64,000 nt of DNA from Paraspadella gotoi (lineage: Eukaryota; Chaetognatha). The stretch is from assembly GCA_051294375.1 (NCBI GenBank), contig CM119263.1, forward strand, positions 11,381,894 through 11,445,893. Direction: 5' to 3'. Made by a program: the position numbers and the translations under genes. The notes under the pieces were generated by a model. The model was not told where the DNA came from. It did not search any database and worked only from the letters and a program-made list of their open reading frames with translations. The stretch's first letter is position 1. Every line of letters begins with the position of its first letter. This document shows positions 45,501 through 59,640 of the stretch, piece after piece.

Positions 45501-47357
45501 CTTGAACGAGGGGGGGGGAGTTGAGACAGCGGGGCGAGTAAAAGTAAGGACGGGCTTTGAAAGAACGAACGAATATCTTTTGCCGTTCGAAAGAGAAACT
45601 GAGGGCAAAAATAACGAAGGACGCTGTATTCAGCGTTCTATACCAGTCGCGTGGCTTGTTTCTTCATCTTTTCTTCCCTTCTTTTCCTTCTCCTTTTCTT
45701 GCTTCCCTCGTGCTTTCTTTTTATCCGCTTGCTTCCCTCCCGCTTTCTTTTCTCCTTCTGCTTCCCGCCTCTTTCTCATTCGAACTGTTGAAAACGCGGA
45801 TTTAGACGCCAAACCTTTTCTCGTAACCACTTTTAAGGCTCTTTTAAACCTTACTTTGCAACTTAATGTCAATAGACCGAGAGACAGACATTACAGCGGA
45901 CATACTTTCTTATAACAGAGTCGGGTTCCGCGCGACGTTGCATAGGGGCGTGGGACGGGAGAAAAGAATTGAGTCAAGGAAAGTTATGAGTTGGAAGAAA
46001 GGAAATTAGCGAAACCGAGAGCAGCAAGCGTGAGAGGCTACGTTTGAATATTTGCGAAGCTGGGTCAGAGGTGAAGCGGGGCGAGATGAAAAATGAGAAA
46101 TGGCGGGAAAAAAATGATCTGACCAGAAACCTTCATCAAAATTTCTTTCGGGGGGTGCGCAAAAAAAATAATTTTTTTTTTTCCTTCTCCCCCCCTATTT
46201 TTTTTTTGGTTGGGCGCTTGAAAGAATCTTCAATGAGAATACTTCCTCTCCGCGGTTGAAGTAAGAAAAAATTATAAGAAAAAACTCGGAGTGATCGTGA
46301 AACAAATGAGAGCGTGGTTTTATTACTAGTTTTCATTCAATGATCTGAAAAAATAGATTTGGTGGAGTGACCGAAACTAATAAATTATAAAATTTACATA
46401 ACGACTATGCACTGTAGATTCTCACGTGCGGACACGAGGTAATGACTTCTTTTTCAGTCGGTTGTTTTCAGTGATCTTTTCGTCTTTTTCAATTTTCGTC
46501 ACTTCTCCACTTTTCTATGCCATCTCGTTCCCAAAAGAGATAGCTTTTTCTCCTTACGAAAAGTCGCTTCAATTTCCGACGCTTATCTACCTTCCTTTTT
46601 CCTTTCTCTCTTTTCTCGCTTCACTCTGGTATTTCTTTCCCCTGCCGATAAAATCATTCTACATCCATTTAGATCAGGGCCATATTTTTTCAACCCTCCG
46701 CCAGTCCCCATCTACAGATCTGGTCAAAAAAAGATAATAGTATGATTAAAAAATTTTATTTTATTATTTGAAAAGAAAAACCATACTTTTTATTGACTCA
46801 ATTAATTAATACATTATCAGACCACCATTTTCCTTCTAGCCACCGCTTCTGTGATGAGGGAAAGAGTCATAGAGCTGCGCAAATATGAAGGGTTCAGCTC
46901 TCGCTAAATGCGTTTTATAATTTTATAAATTTTTTTTTACTGTTGAACAAAACTGGGAATAATTTATCTCTTTCTTAATCTTTATTTTTTAATAGGTTTG
47001 AGGCAAGCCTTACGGTTTTGAATTGCAAGACTGAACATTCAGAGCTGCCTACTTCTAACAGCTCGCTGCAAGGTTCTAGTTGCTTCAAATTTGTTGACAA
47101 CTCTGCGGATGACTTTAAGAGAATAAATGCAACTGTTTGGCGATCCTATATCTTACAAACCCACCTTCCAAAGCTTACAGTTACAGCTTTCTTTTTAAGG
47201 CTTAGCTGTTTTGAAGATTTCATAGTTTTAAACTTTTGACCAGAATCTGTATTTTTTTTTCTTTAAATTTTTATTTTTTCTTGTTTTTTTCCATTGTTTC
47301 GTTTTTCTTTTTCTTTTTACCCGCCTTTCCTTGCTCACTTCCACCGAATCCGCCCAC

Positions 47358-48487
47358 TGTCGATGGAATATTTTTGTATTGTCGCAAAGAAATTGTCCCC
47401 CATTGGCTCTCGTTATCGCATTTTAGAACTTTTCCTTCACCGCCGTGTAAACGATCGTGAACCCGCCACTATTGACGTGACCACTGGCGTCTGCTGAATT
47501 CACTGTGAGGGCGTCGCCGGAGGCTGGCGATGCGTTGGACACACCTTGCCAGAGGCCGCCGCGCGTGTCAGAATGGCGGCGGAAGAGTTTGGCGCGTCCG
47601 TAAACGTCGATGTTGATCGAATTTATCGGGGAGTTTGAAAAAAATTGAAAGTGATAAGGAGGGAAGATGATGATGAGGAGAAGAGGAAGAGGAAGAGAAG
47701 AGGGAGGATTCTTCCTCGATCCCTTATCAACGATTTGATCGTCACGTCGCAAGTTTCGCCTCCCTCGAAAGTAAGGCCGTCGTCGGACAGCTCCAGCAAG
47801 GCGGCCTTCGCCTCCGCCGTCCGAACCCAACTTTCAAGACGCGTTCGGACTTGGCAAAAAGCAGGAGTTGCAGAAGAAGGATTCGTCGATAGGCTGGAGT
47901 GTTAGAGGTGTTGTAGGTTGGGATGTTAGGAGAAAAAGACGGAGGGGGTTGACGTTGGAAGGAGAAGGACGTCGACGAATTTGAAGACGGCGTGGATGAC
48001 GACACGTTGAGCGTCTCTGAAACTCGACGACGATAAGGGCGTGGACGGGACGGAGGTGAAGTTGCCGACGACGACGACGACGATGAGACGATTGCCGGAC
48101 GCCGTCGACGACGATGACGACGACAACGCCGTCGACGACGACGGCGCACGACGAGGTCAGTGAGGTTGACGGTGACGTTTGATTGGAATAGCGACGAAAA
48201 ATGATATCGTCGACGACGACAAAGACGATGATTGAAGAACGAATGCGACGACGACGACGACGATGCCGACGACTACGGACGACACCGACGATGACGGTGA
48301 CGTTGATTGGAAAAAAAGGCGACGAGAATGATATCGCGGACGACGACAAAGACGCATGATAAAACGAAGATTCCATCGAAGGGGAAGTTATTGACGCGGT
48401 CCAGCGAGACACGCCCACAAAGGCGTCAACAAAAGAGTCATTCCAAACGGGCAATTTCAGCCACTTCCGGTGATTACCTGACTTCAT
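47358..48487 (-). pseudogene. receptor exon 1 (CUB), copy 3, frame-shifted
   Basis: ATG equivalent at 48485-48487, CUB end near 47420. Pieces such as SGGFTIVYTAVKEK and the GSDGGGE segment are readable in different frames. The Ser-rich stalk differs in repeat number. Confidence 0.7.
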
Positions 48488-48612
48488 CCTTCGCAAAATC
48501 CGAATTTCAATTAAATCGAAAACCTTTTTCATTAATTCGTCGAGACGTAAGTTCGGCTGAAAACTTCGTTAGACTTTTGAAATCTCATGTTACGCCTTTA
48601 TCGAACTTCAAT

Positions 48613-48715
48613 GATTGAGAGAGAGAGAGAGACGGAGAGGAGAGAGAGAGAAGATGAGAGAGAAGAGAGAGAGAGAGAGAGATGGAGAGAGGATGAGAGA
48701 GAGAGAGAATCATAT
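48613..48715. repeat. (GA)n array, interrupted
   Basis: Counterpart of the CT array at 20987-21042; longer and interrupted. Confidence 0.9.
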
Positions 48716-49547
48716 AATTATCTATTATCAGTATCTGTTTAAGTGGTCTTTTTATCTATCTACCGTCTCAGTGTTCTGTATGAAAACTCTTTTTGTTATC
48801 ACACGGCTTCCGATAATTTCGCGATAATGATATGAAAAAAAGGCCCGAAAGGGCATTACGGTTTTCGCGGGAAAAAGAAGCTACCAATTCTTAACTTTAA
48901 CAAGGCCGAGTATCAAATCGGTTCTTGGTTATTGGCATTTAGCTCTACTTCGCAAGACCGGTGACTTAAATTGTGAACTTGCGAACGAATTCCATCCGCC
49001 CCCCCTTCTTCTCTCTCTCTCCTTTCTCTATCTCTCTTCTGCCTCTTCGCTCTCTTTATCGAGCAGCTTCTGTCAAACGGTTCGCGGGAAACGAGCGTAC
49101 AGAATTCGAGTTATTCGATTTTGCGTTCGAACAGCAACGCGTAGTAGGCAGACTTTTTTTTGTCTGGGACTAAAAAAAAAATGTGTTTTGGTAGAAAGCG
49201 GATCCGGTTTTCCCGGATGAAATTGACATCCTGGCGAACTCATTCGCTCTATTCTAGTTTTTTGGTTCGGTGTTTGGAATAGGGAAGAGAGAGGAGAGAG
49301 AAGATGAGAGAGACGAGAGGAGAGAGAGAGAGAGAGAGAGAGAGAAGAGAGAGCAGAGAGAGAGACAAAGAGAGAGAGAGAGAGAGATTATTTTGTCGAT
49401 TGCATATTCCCTCCTTTTCCTGAACCTCTCATTCGCTCAGCTTTTTTCTCGCAAACAAAATTCACGAATTTACGAATCAATTGACAAAATTTTTATTATA
49501 ATTTTAAAAACTTTAAAAACGTAGTAGGTAATCACAATACTAAACTT

Positions 49548-49840
49548 TTGCTTCTCAAAAAGAGTAATTTGTTGATCGGTGAGGACGACAACCCAGCGTC
49601 GAGATCTTCGTCGATGTCTTTTGTCTTGTCGAGAATCTTCGTCAATGTCTTTGTCTTTGTCCAGGTCTTTCGTCAATGTCTTCTTTTGTCGAGCTCTTCG
49701 TCGATGTCTTTCTCAGTATCGGCATCATGTCGACGTCGTCGACTTTGTCGTCCGTTGTCACTAGAGGCGCTGTTTCTCCCGCGGTGGAGATTCGGAATTA
49801 ATCGTCGACCGGATTGAGACGGCTGAATAACAGACGTCGG
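49548..49840 (-). pseudogene. acidic KDIDE-repeat terminal exon, copy 3, frame-shifted
   Basis: Inverted match to 19871-20190; indels in and around the repeats break the frame. Confidence 0.65.
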
Positions 49841-51296
49841 GCGAAAGGTTGAACGCCCTGAATAATGTTAAAGCGCAAAAGGTGAGAGGGGGAAAAGACT
49901 GTATCTCTCGGGAAATGAGAAAACGTGAATCTCGAGGGAATGAGGAGAAGGGGGAGGGATTTAATTTATTCGGTTAATAACGATCATAAGTAAAAAATGT
50001 ATTAAGAGGATTCGATTAGTGTTATTGCCTGGTTTGTTGGTGCGTTTTTTACAGCCGCCATGTTTTGTCGATGTGTCCACGTGAGTTTATCCGTCGGTAA
50101 GAAGAGAGGAATGACCGTAGAAACGTCCACCACGACTTTACAAAATCCATTGAGAAAATTTTCAAATTAAAAGAATGCGCTTCGTCGTCCCCGTAAAATA
50201 TCAGGCTCGTGCTCAACTGACATCGTTTCGATAATTTTTCTTTCTCCATCGCAATTTTTTTTTTGGAATTTGAAACGAGGCGCGTCACAACTGGAACGAA
50301 TTTTTAACGCCTCGTTCCGGTGATTTATGGGAGTTGAAAAACATCGCGCGCGTGACGGTCAAAAAAAAAAAAAAAAAGTAAGCCGCTGAATTGAAAAATG
50401 AGTGATGACTGCTCCGTCCGCTCGTTCGGCGCGCGGACGAAGGCGCGGGCTTCATTTGCAATAAACCATCGTCGATGCTTTGTTCTTTCAAACATGTGAG
50501 AAGGAAAGAGAAAGAAGGAAAGGAAGGAGGAAGAAAAGCAGTTACACGCAAGAAAAGGAAGACGGACGGACGAAGACGACGACGACCGCGACGATCTATT
50601 CTAGTCCATCATTGAGTTGACCCTTCACTCAAGGATTTCTCTACCACAGCAACGCACCGTCGCAAATTTCTTTTCTACCTGAGAACTTTTTTTTTTCTTG
50701 ACGTGTTTTTACTCCGTGTAGCTTCAAGCTGCCATAATTCTCTTAACGTTATCCACAAGGTTTTTTTTGTTTAGGTAATGAATTATTGTGGAATCTTTTA
50801 AACAAAATTTTTTAAAAAAGACATTACTTTCGTTCGTTTAGTTATGCATAAACTGAGTTGGTTACAAACATACTCCGGTGCCCTATATCAAATGGCGAAA
50901 TTAACTTACGGGAGTGACTGTTCACCCGAATCTCTACCTCTCTCTCTCTCTTTCTTCTCTCTCTCTCTCTTTCTCTCTCTACTCTCTTTCCCCTCTCTTC
51001 GAACTCGTCAAAACCAGTTTTTTACACGCCGGTTTTAACAACTTGATCACCTATGATTACGTTTTTATTATGATTCATTTCCCAATCTTCTTTTCGATCA
51101 TTCAAACAGACAATTTAACGATAAGTAGGAAAATGATTTTTATGTTTACAATTTTTCTTTAGTTTATTCTCATCGGCGGATTTTCCCTTATTTCTTCGAA
51201 TTCGTGTTTTTCATTCGCTGTTTTAAATTCAGCAAAATTTTTGTTGAAGATCCTCGTATCTCGAATGAACGCGAGGATTGCCTATCTCTCTCTTTT

Positions 51297-51321
51297 NNNN
51301 NNNNNNNNNNNNNNNNNNNNN
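51297..51321. other. assembly gap (25 N)
   Basis: At the poly-T acceptor of the 18466 exon copy; joins directly to inverted block C. Confidence 0.98.
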
Positions 51322-52162
51322 ACCAAACGTGAGATGTTAACACCACAAAATTCATATACAAAAAAGATCTTAGACCAAATTTTACATCCAAGACCAATTA
51401 ATACGAAAGAATAATTTCCTAATGTCTCTAGATGTTATTTAAACGAAACCAAAAGATAGTTATAACGTCAAATTTGAAATGTCCGAAAAAAATAAAGTGG
51501 AGTTTTAAAAAAAGTAACATACAAAGTTAATATCTAAAAAAAGAACAAAAGAGAAAGAAAATTTCTCTACTGAAATTTGTGATTCACACACAAAAGCTCA
51601 AAGCTTTAAATAACAGCAATTATTTAATTGCTTTAAATGTGCTAGGGAAATTTATGTAGGCATTCTAAGAAAATCTAGCGCCGAATCTAACCGAAAATAA
51701 TTATAAACGATTTCCACACATTAGGTTTTAAACGCAGCTGTAATAAATTTTGATACAACCGGATTGCCTTGAAATTAGATAATCGAAAGCTTCGATTTTC
51801 AACGAAGATCCTCGTGGAAATTGCTCGGGACTGAAATTTTTAAATCCTGATTCCTTCTTCGAGAGAATCCAAGAATCCAAGAATCCAAGAATTCAAGAAA
51901 TTTTTAAATCCTGATTCCTTCTTCAAGAGAATCCAAGACAGAAGAGTTTCCACAGTCGCCATCGACGTCAAGCTTCGCAGAGTTCACGCACTGGGAAAAA
52001 AAGAATTTGAATTCTTTAAAAGTCATCTCATTCACTGTGATTAGTATAAGGATTAATTGTATTTCACTAAGTATTTCACTTTGTATTTTACTATGTATTT
52101 CACGATATTTTTTGACAAATAATTTGACTTAGGTCATCATCAGTGGTAAAAGATTTAAAAGG
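51322..52162 (-). repeat. block C, inverted copy
   Basis: Reverse complement of 37140-37980. Its first 40 bases are also the last 40 bases of the window (after block D), showing that C natively follows D. Confidence 0.7.
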
Positions 52163-52172
52163 NNNNNNNNNN
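52163..52172. other. assembly gap (10 N)
   Basis: Ten N's, a different gap class from the 25-N ones, at a block junction. Confidence 0.98.
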
Positions 52173-52243
52173 CATTTAAAACCAATGTAGAGTTGCAACT
52201 TTGATTTCTGCTCTCATCACATCATTCCCTATATTCCCTGAAG

Positions 52244-52441
52244 CAACTTCCGCCGCGCCCGCGAGCGAAACCCTGCGGCGGGGATGAGATGGACTTTTTC
52301 TAACATCCGCAACCGGATGGACACGGAGATGTTGGTTCCGGGCGGCATCGCCGAGCGCGTCGGCGTCATCAATGCCGGACGATCGACTCCGGAAACCGGC
52401 GTTGCTTCAAGCGGCGTCACGGGTTACGACGCGGGCGCAGG
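52244..52441 (+). CDS. CUB/LDLa receptor, tail exon (forward copy, small frameshift)
   Basis: Acceptor TATTCCCTGAAG ends at 52243 and donor CAG|GTGGGTTTTAC starts at 52442. Entered in phase 2 from exon 2 it reads RSNFRRARERN, then a missing base shifts the frame relative to the open copy at 44878-45087. It carries the best acceptor of the copies. Confidence 0.55.
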
Positions 52442-53363
52442 TGGGTTTTACTTCCTACTTAATGCCATCCTGGCCACAATCAAGTCGTCAATTGCTCGGT
52501 AAGAAGACGTCTTTACCATTTATTCTAAGCATCAGTGATATATAAACAATATACGGCAATTGATGATATACTGACTGATATACTGATGATAAGGACTGGG
52601 TCGTGAAAACTCGACAGTTCCGCAACAGTTCCGAAATGTAAGGAAACTTCTTTTTTTTCCCTGGACATTCCTTCGCCTAACAAAGCCTTAACACTAACTT
52701 ACCTCAATTTTTTCTCACCTTCTTTCCTCCCCTCCTCCTCGCCCCCAACTTACGCACGGACGCCTCAGAATGGCGGGAAACGCGACGAGCTAATCATTTA
52801 TGATTCGGTTTATTGAAGTCGTTACGCGAGACGCTTTCGTCGCGGGAGACAAGAATCATCTTTCTTCTTTCTCTTTCTGTGATCGCGAAATTCGTGTGAG
52901 GAGGAGGCAGCGGTTAGTCTCACTCATTGTTATTCACCCGGCCCGGAGAAAAGTAGGGGAGGGTCAGGCTGTCGACAGCTCCTCTCCAACCTTCGTGCTG
53001 AGAGAGATTTTATCGTTGCCCGAGCGCGCGTTTCGGCGCCGCACAACCAATAACGTCAGTCATGTTTACTCATAAAGAAAAGCGTGATAAGACCGTCTCT
53101 TTTCCGACTGACTATGAAGACGGTATATGTGAGTCACGGTTGATGCCCTATCTAAAAAAAACCTTAATGGTTTTTTTTGGGTCTTAAATATACATAGTGC
53201 AATAAAAAAAAGTCGTTCAGACAATGAGAAAGAGAGAAAAGAGCGATAAGGAGAGAGAGAGAGAGTTTTATTTATTATAAAAACGTCTATGTTAATATTA
53301 ATAGACACACTCTCATCTTTCATTGCTAATTGATTTAAGATCGTGTTTTATTCAATTTCACAG

Positions 53364-53656
53364 CGACGTCGACGGAAGCCGGTCGCGACGGAAACATCGA
53401 AAACAAAAGACGGAAGAAGCGAGGGCGGAGGAAACCTAAGACGGAAGCGGTTCCGAAGGAAACGCAGAAAGCGCCGCGGACTTCGAAAGACGAGGCCACG
53501 CCCACCGACGAAACGGGCGTCCGGCGTAAACAAACAAGAATAGCGGCGGCAACGCCTAAACGCCGGAACCCGATTTTATCGCCTTCAACCAATCCCCAAT
53601 TCGAGATGGAAGACGTGAAGCGAAAGGAAGACCAAAAAAAAGAAGAAATTTTGTGA
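53364..53656 (+). pseudogene. receptor last exon, copy 4 (internal indels, extended C-terminus)
   Basis: Same acceptor as 34563. Indels break the middle of the frame; the end NFEMEDVKRKEDQKKEEIL and TGA at 53654-53656 is a plausible natural C-terminus. AATAAA at 53709-53714. Confidence 0.6.
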
Positions 53657-53719
53657 ATATCCGATCTTCAAATGGACCGTCGGGGACTTTTCCGGTGGAA
53701 ATCAGGAGAATAAATGTTA

Positions 53720-54869
53720 TTTTTTCCGAGCGAGTTTGCTCGTTTGTTTATTTTTTTTTTGATTCCTTGCTTTAATAATCCAAGCGTCGCGGATTTTGGT
53801 GAGGCTTCTGGTTTAAAAATAAATGGAAACCATTTTCCCCCAATTCTTACCGGCGTCCTCCTTAATGGTTTTTCCTTCTTAGTCTCTGATTTTGCATCTT
53901 TCTTTCTTACTTTCTTACTCTTTTCTTTCGTGTTTTATCTCTCTTCTTTTCTTTTCTTACATCCTCCTTAGCCTCTATAATCCTTATCAATCTATGATTA
54001 AGAATCGTCCCACTTTCCATCTTCCACCTTTCTTTTCCCATATCCACCGCACAATTTCCATCGTGCTTCGTATCTGCTGGATCTCCTGGCGAGCACTCCC
54101 AAAGACGGCGCCACTTTTATACGGGTTCGCAACTCACTCAGCGTTTGTGGTCCCGTGAAACAAGAAAATGTTTCGGATAGAAATCGGAAAAAGAGGAGAG
54201 TCATCGTCGTTAGGAGAAACCCTGTATGACCTTTTCATCGTCGTTAGGAGAAACCCTGTATGACCTTTTGCACGTTAGCTGAATCGAAGATAAAGAACCG
54301 CACAGCATCTTGAGAAGATTCATGATTGCTTTCCACCCTTCCACGACGGACCTTTTTTTTTTGATCCTCTTCCTCCTTTTCCTCCATTTATTTCAATCTT
54401 TATTTTTCCACCTTTTTCCACTTTCCGCCCTTCCCCCGAGTTTCCTCACTTTTCCTTCTCTTTCTTCCTTTTTCCCCTTTCCTCCCCTTTCCTCCTCATT
54501 CCTTCCCCTATCCCCTTTCCTCCCTTTTCCTCTCTTTTCTTCCCCTTTCCTCCCTTTTCCTCCCTTTTTCCTCCTCGACTACCTCATTCCTTTTCCCAGC
54601 GCAGTTTTGCCTTCATGCAATTTTGAGGTGTTAAGAGGAGGTGAGTCGCTGAAGGTAAACATTCCAATTCCCTTCCACTCGCAGCGAGAGAAGGTGAACC
54701 TCCGGAACCATAAAACTTTACTGCGGGAGAGAAGGGTTAGAAATTTGATGCGAGGGAAGCGATTTGGCGGAGTTGATGTCATATTTTGTGAGCATCCCGG
54801 AGAGAGCAAAATAGAGAGAAGAGAGACGAGAGAGAGACGAGAGAGAGAGACGAGAGAGAGACGAGAGAG

Positions 54870-54909
<40 letters not shown>

Positions 54910-55680
54910 AAGATTGAGCAAGTTACATTTTCACTGTAGAGATGTGTAGAAGAGAAAGAGAGAGGAAGATAAAGTCGAAAAAGGTGAAAGAAAGAAAGAA
55001 AGAAAATTGAGAGAGAGAGAGAGAGACAGAAGAGATGAGAGAGAGAGAGGAGAAGAGAGAGGAGAGGAGAGAGACGAAAAGAGAGACAGACAGATCTTTT
55101 TTCACAATTTATAAAGAAGTAAGAAAATTTCAACGCAATTTTGTTTTACCTTCCAAAAAGAGAATCACGAAAAAAATATGCGGATAATCGAGGAAAACTG
55201 TTTAACGCACAGAACCTACTCGTCGTCGTCTTCTTTGTCGTCGGCTTGGTCGTTCGTTCAACTGTTAGCTGACCTCAAAAAGCGGTGAAGAAAGAAGAAG
55301 AAATTATTTGAAAAAAAAAATAATGAATCGAAAATAGATATTCGAGGATTTCGTTGTTGACATGCTCCGTACATGGGACCCCATGACAGTTTCGTCACTG
55401 GACGACGACGACGAGGGAAACGACGTGCCGGACGCGACGCGGACGACGACCGTAACGACGACGAGGGCGACGAGGACTGGCGACGACGAATGGCGACGAC
55501 GACGACGAAGACGACGACGACGTAGAGTAAATGGGACGAGACGACGAGAACGCAAGAAGCCGGAGAGAAATAGAGAGAGGATTAAAAGGAAGGAGTTGAA
55601 AAACGAGAGAGAAGGAGAAAAGAGAGAGGGAGAGGAGACGGAGGGAAGAAAAAGAAGGACGATAAAAAGGAAGATTTAAA
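53720..55680 (+). repeat. block B downstream flank, copy 2 (forward)
   Basis: Near-identical to 34915-36960, with shorter and rearranged GA arrays at 54805-55090. Confidence 0.75.
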
Positions 55681-57794
55681 ATTCGGGTACAGCTCGCTTT
55701 TTTCTTTACTTTCGAAAAAGTTGAGGAGTGGATATCGCTCAAAACTAGGAGTGCCAAATCAGCCTGCTTTGAGTAATAGATTGCAGGAACGTTAGGTTTA
55801 TTGCCCGTTTGAAGGATTTTTAAAAATTTCAAAAAATTGCGCTCCACGCACCCCAAAAATTTTTTTTACAATATTTGCTCTTAACGTGGTTATTAATGAA
55901 GCTAGTCCCTTCATTTTTGCATCAATAATTACTCCGAGACGAGGCCTACATAATGATGTAATAAAATTTTTGAATTAATTTTAATTTGTTTAAAAATTAA
56001 TTACTCCAAAAAAAAAACTTCCAGATATTCCTTAAAAGGTAGGCCCCGTACCCCTCCATTCCCATTTTTATACAACATCGCTACTTGAAGAAGACCAGTT
56101 TAATTAAAAAACAAATTTAATTTTAAAAAATTATGTTACAATACCAACAAATATTTGTCTGAAAATTATAAAAAATATATCACAGTCTTAAAACTAATTA
56201 AAATATTTTAAAAAAATATGGTTGAAAGAGGACATTATGCTGATTCACAATTCTGTTTTGTTTTATTAAAATTGATTATTCGTTCCTCGTTTACAGGCTG
56301 CTACATTTGTAAAATCAAGAAAATCACCCCTTTTTCAAAACCTTATTAAAAACTGAAACGGGTCCAATGTATTTGAAAAAAAAATTGAAATTACACTTTA
56401 AACAAGAGTAATAATCTTCTTGCTATAAAAATTTTAAATTGAGCAGAAAAAGAGTACCAAAGATATCAAGCGAAGAAATGTATATTTAATTTTTAATTGA
56501 AAAAAGAATAATTTATCGTTACCATGATGGAAAGAAAAAGTGTCGCGGCTTTACTTTCCAGTTATTTTTCGGCATTTTAAATGTCTAAAGAATCGAAAAA
56601 GAAAATTAGAAACAAAGAAAACTTGGCCTTTGTGATTCATATAAGTTTGTGTCTCATTATAGCTATGACAAAAAAATACAGGAGTTCCATATAAAAGAAA
56701 ATGCGTCTGTCCAAAACAAATCGCTTCCTTCATTTTATCTTTAATCCTTAATTTTTTTTATATTCATTTTCCGCGTTTCTTTTTTATTACCTTTCTGGAG
56801 TTTAACCAATACTATATAAAAATCCCTGCCTTTTCTCAGTCTCAATTGTCAAAATCGGTTTGCATTATCCTCCATTAGGCATAGATTCAGGATTGCAATC
56901 TTAATTCACTATGTCAAAAAAAAAGCCCATATTATAAATACAATTGATGCTGCTAGCATGTCTATAGAATATTATTTTAAATTGGTAAACAGACACTAAA
57001 GTTATAAGGTTACCGGGTAACCTTTCTTTAAGCAAAGTTATCATTTTTATTACCTTCGATGTATTATCAGAATCAGATATCAAACAAATCCAAAAATAAA
57101 AAAACATAAAGATTTGTTGAAGTTGAAAGACAATGAATTATCACATTATGCAGCAACAACTCAAGCCTGGTTTACATTTATAGAGGAACAATCTTCTTTC
57201 ACTGTTGCTAAGGATTCGATGTTTTTTCCACAAATCTGATTAAAAATATTATGTCAGAGATATAATCTTAACAAAATATGAGTAGTTCTCTTAATCAAAA
57301 AGAAGTAAAACAGTAGAGACCTCTTTCTTGAACGTATTATGAATGCATAGAATAATTTAATACTGTTGAGAAATAATCATTTTATTCATCTTAGGGGAGT
57401 TCATATTGAACCTATTAAAACTTATTTGTTAGCCAAAAATATATATTATGAAGACATAAATTAACTGCTTTCCAAACAGCGACGACTTTATTTTTCCATC
57501 ATTGGTAATAAGCAATTGTTAGCGTTACGCACCGCGAAGCCGCTGTGTCAGAGCTCTTGCAGATGAGGATTTAGTAAGGGGACTTAGTTGATTTATAGAA
57601 ACAGTCGGTCAAGGGCCGGGAGTGTCACATAGAAGACCTTTACTGTTTGTTTTAAGCCCGGTAGGGACGCCCATTGAAGTCATATAGGTGGACAGGCCAT
57701 TTAAAAATTTCCATACAGCCTGTCTAACCCAGCGTAACGACTACAAATTGAAGCCATGGTTATGTGGATGCCGCAGCCAACTTTTTAGTTGGAT

Positions 57795-58620
57795 CTGCTT
57801 TCAGTCAGATCCCGACTCTCATAATTCACTTCTGTCGGTCCGCCGGTCCACCCCCTCAATCTTGTCGGCATTCACTATCATATCATGTCAGAACATTGGA
57901 TTATGATTAAGATTATGCAAAAAAAAAACGATAGTCCGTCTGTCGTCTGTCTGTCCATCCATCCGTCCGTCCGTCCATCCCAACCACTTAGCAAAAAAAC
58001 ACCAATGTACTCCGTGATTGGATGGCATGGATTGAAATGAGAAGTTTTGTTGTAGTGGGTAGGGAAGATCGTATTTGAGCTGGATATCGAAGTGTTCATA
58101 GAATCGTCAAGTGGGGAATGAGTTTAAATGGAAAAAACAAAAAAAAATATATGTCACTATATTGAACACCAATTACTCATGAGTGATGGGGCAATGACTG
58201 TAATTTTGTATGTTGGGCTAGAAAAGTGTCGTGAGTAAACTGGAATCAAGTTTCGATGGAATCATTTGGTGGAAATGAGTTTAAAATGGGAAGAAACAAA
58301 GAACCTGTTTCACTAATTATTATGCTCTTTTTCTTTTTATTTAAAAAGTAAATGCAAAGATGTACTTATTAAACAATTAATAATTAATCATTAGTCAATT
58401 AATCAATAATTAATTAATAATTAATTAATCAATCAAAACAAACATTTTCGGATCAAATTTTAATTGCATAATTAATTAAATAAATTAACCTTGAATAAAT
58501 TTAAAGTATTAATAATTTAAATAAGGATAATAATTATAATTAAATTAATTAATTAATTACCGTAAAGATTCGTGGACAGTCCGACATTGTTTGCCTAAAA
58601 CTTGTTTTATCTATTTTTAA
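57795..58620 (+). mobile_element. element R, copy 2 (nested in the 6.18-kb insertion)
   Basis: Same order as 13360-14254: CTCATAATTCAC start, GTCTGTC/GTCC minisatellite (57940-57980), two tandem units (58002-58168, 58169-58310), then ATTAATTAAT-rich end and CATTGTTTGC. Terminal inverted ends are degraded. Confidence 0.65.
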
Positions 58621-58859
58621 TCATGTCTTAACGTTATCAACAAGAAACGATGCTTAAGTTGTTGACACCATACTGGACATCGTGTCTTGGCAACTGTCTT
58701 GGCGAACTGAAGTGTCGATTGCACATCTTTAATAATTGTCTTCAGTGCATCTTCATTGTCCCACAAAGTTCTTCTGCGCCGACAAGTCTCTTATCTGCGA
58801 GCTATAGAGCAAATGTGTTTTATGGCGTTGACATGATTTATCTATTTATTGACTAGTAT

Positions 58860-59330
58860 ATCCATTGAACGCATGTTGATCTCTTGAACTGATCAAGAAT
58901 TTGATCAATTTTAATTGGATGGAATTGAAATTTTCCTAGGTTTTTTTGATTTTTTTGGCAAATTGGGTTTTCCTTTTGCGGAAATTTGTTTTAAAATTTT
59001 TTGGAAATTTTTATTTTTAATTTTTGATTATTGATAGCAGTAGTTAATTAAAATGATTAATTTTTTTGCTTGCCTTCCTTTCTCAAATTCTAAAATTTCA
59101 AATATAATTCATTTTCGGTGGCATCATTATTTTTTCTCTTCTTAAAAAAATATTTGTTGACTCCTGCAAAATCTAGAGTAGCAGTAACAGTCGCGCTCAT
59201 TCTTATGTTCCAATGTCCTTTATAATCATATCGTTAGTATAGTCAATATCGAGGTTACATAATAAGTGGCAAGTATTTGTTGCACAATAGTTTGATTAAC
59301 GACGGACAAATGATTAACGGTAGAATAGAC
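58860..59330. other. AT-rich, no feature seen
   Basis: Interior of the 6.18-kb insertion; no open frame of interest. Confidence 0.5.
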
Positions 59331-59344
59331 ACACCGGTACGACA

Positions 59345-59410
59345 AAGGCTGATAATGAAGGAGGCTCGGTTTATTACAGAGCGCCATAAATGAAGAAGGC
59401 TGGTTTTACA
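59345..59410. repeat. two tandem ~35-bp units
   Basis: GAAGGAGGCTCGGTTTATTA / GAAGAAGGCTGGTTTTACA, each followed by AG(A)GCGCC. Confidence 0.6.
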
Positions 59411-59640
59411 GGCGCCAACCACACCGCAGCCGGTTCACCTACGTGCGGACAGCGAGACAGGCACTGTTCATGTTAGTCAGAGCTCTTGGATCTGGCCAGT
59501 AGCCCATGCCTACAGGACGGGTATACCCGGTCCCATCCCACTTTCTACAATGACCACAACCTCAGGGCTCGAACCAGCGGACGCCACATTGAGATGAGTG
59601 CATTAAGTCACTGAGAACCACCGAGGCGCTCCGAAAGCAC
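59400..59640 (-). mobile_element. tRNA-derived SINE
   Basis: On the minus strand: CGGTGGTTCTCAGTGACTTA with GCACTC (A-box region), then, 50 bases on, GCTGGTTCGAGCCC, a full B box (GGTTCGANNCC). The spacing and wording match the tRNA-like heads of animal SINEs of the GGTGGCTCAGTGGTTAG type. Limits are approximate and no target duplication was found. Confidence 0.6.

Larger units (their letters stand above)
41480..51296 (-). repeat. inverted copy of the locus (copy 3: block B then 18.4-24.3 kb)
   Basis: Continuous minus-orientation copy. It shows the native adjacency of the receptor exons: CUB, LDLa/TM, tail exon and last exon follow one another within 48487-43590. Base quality is better than copy 2, but there are frequent 1-nt indels relative to copy 1. 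Confidence 0.8.
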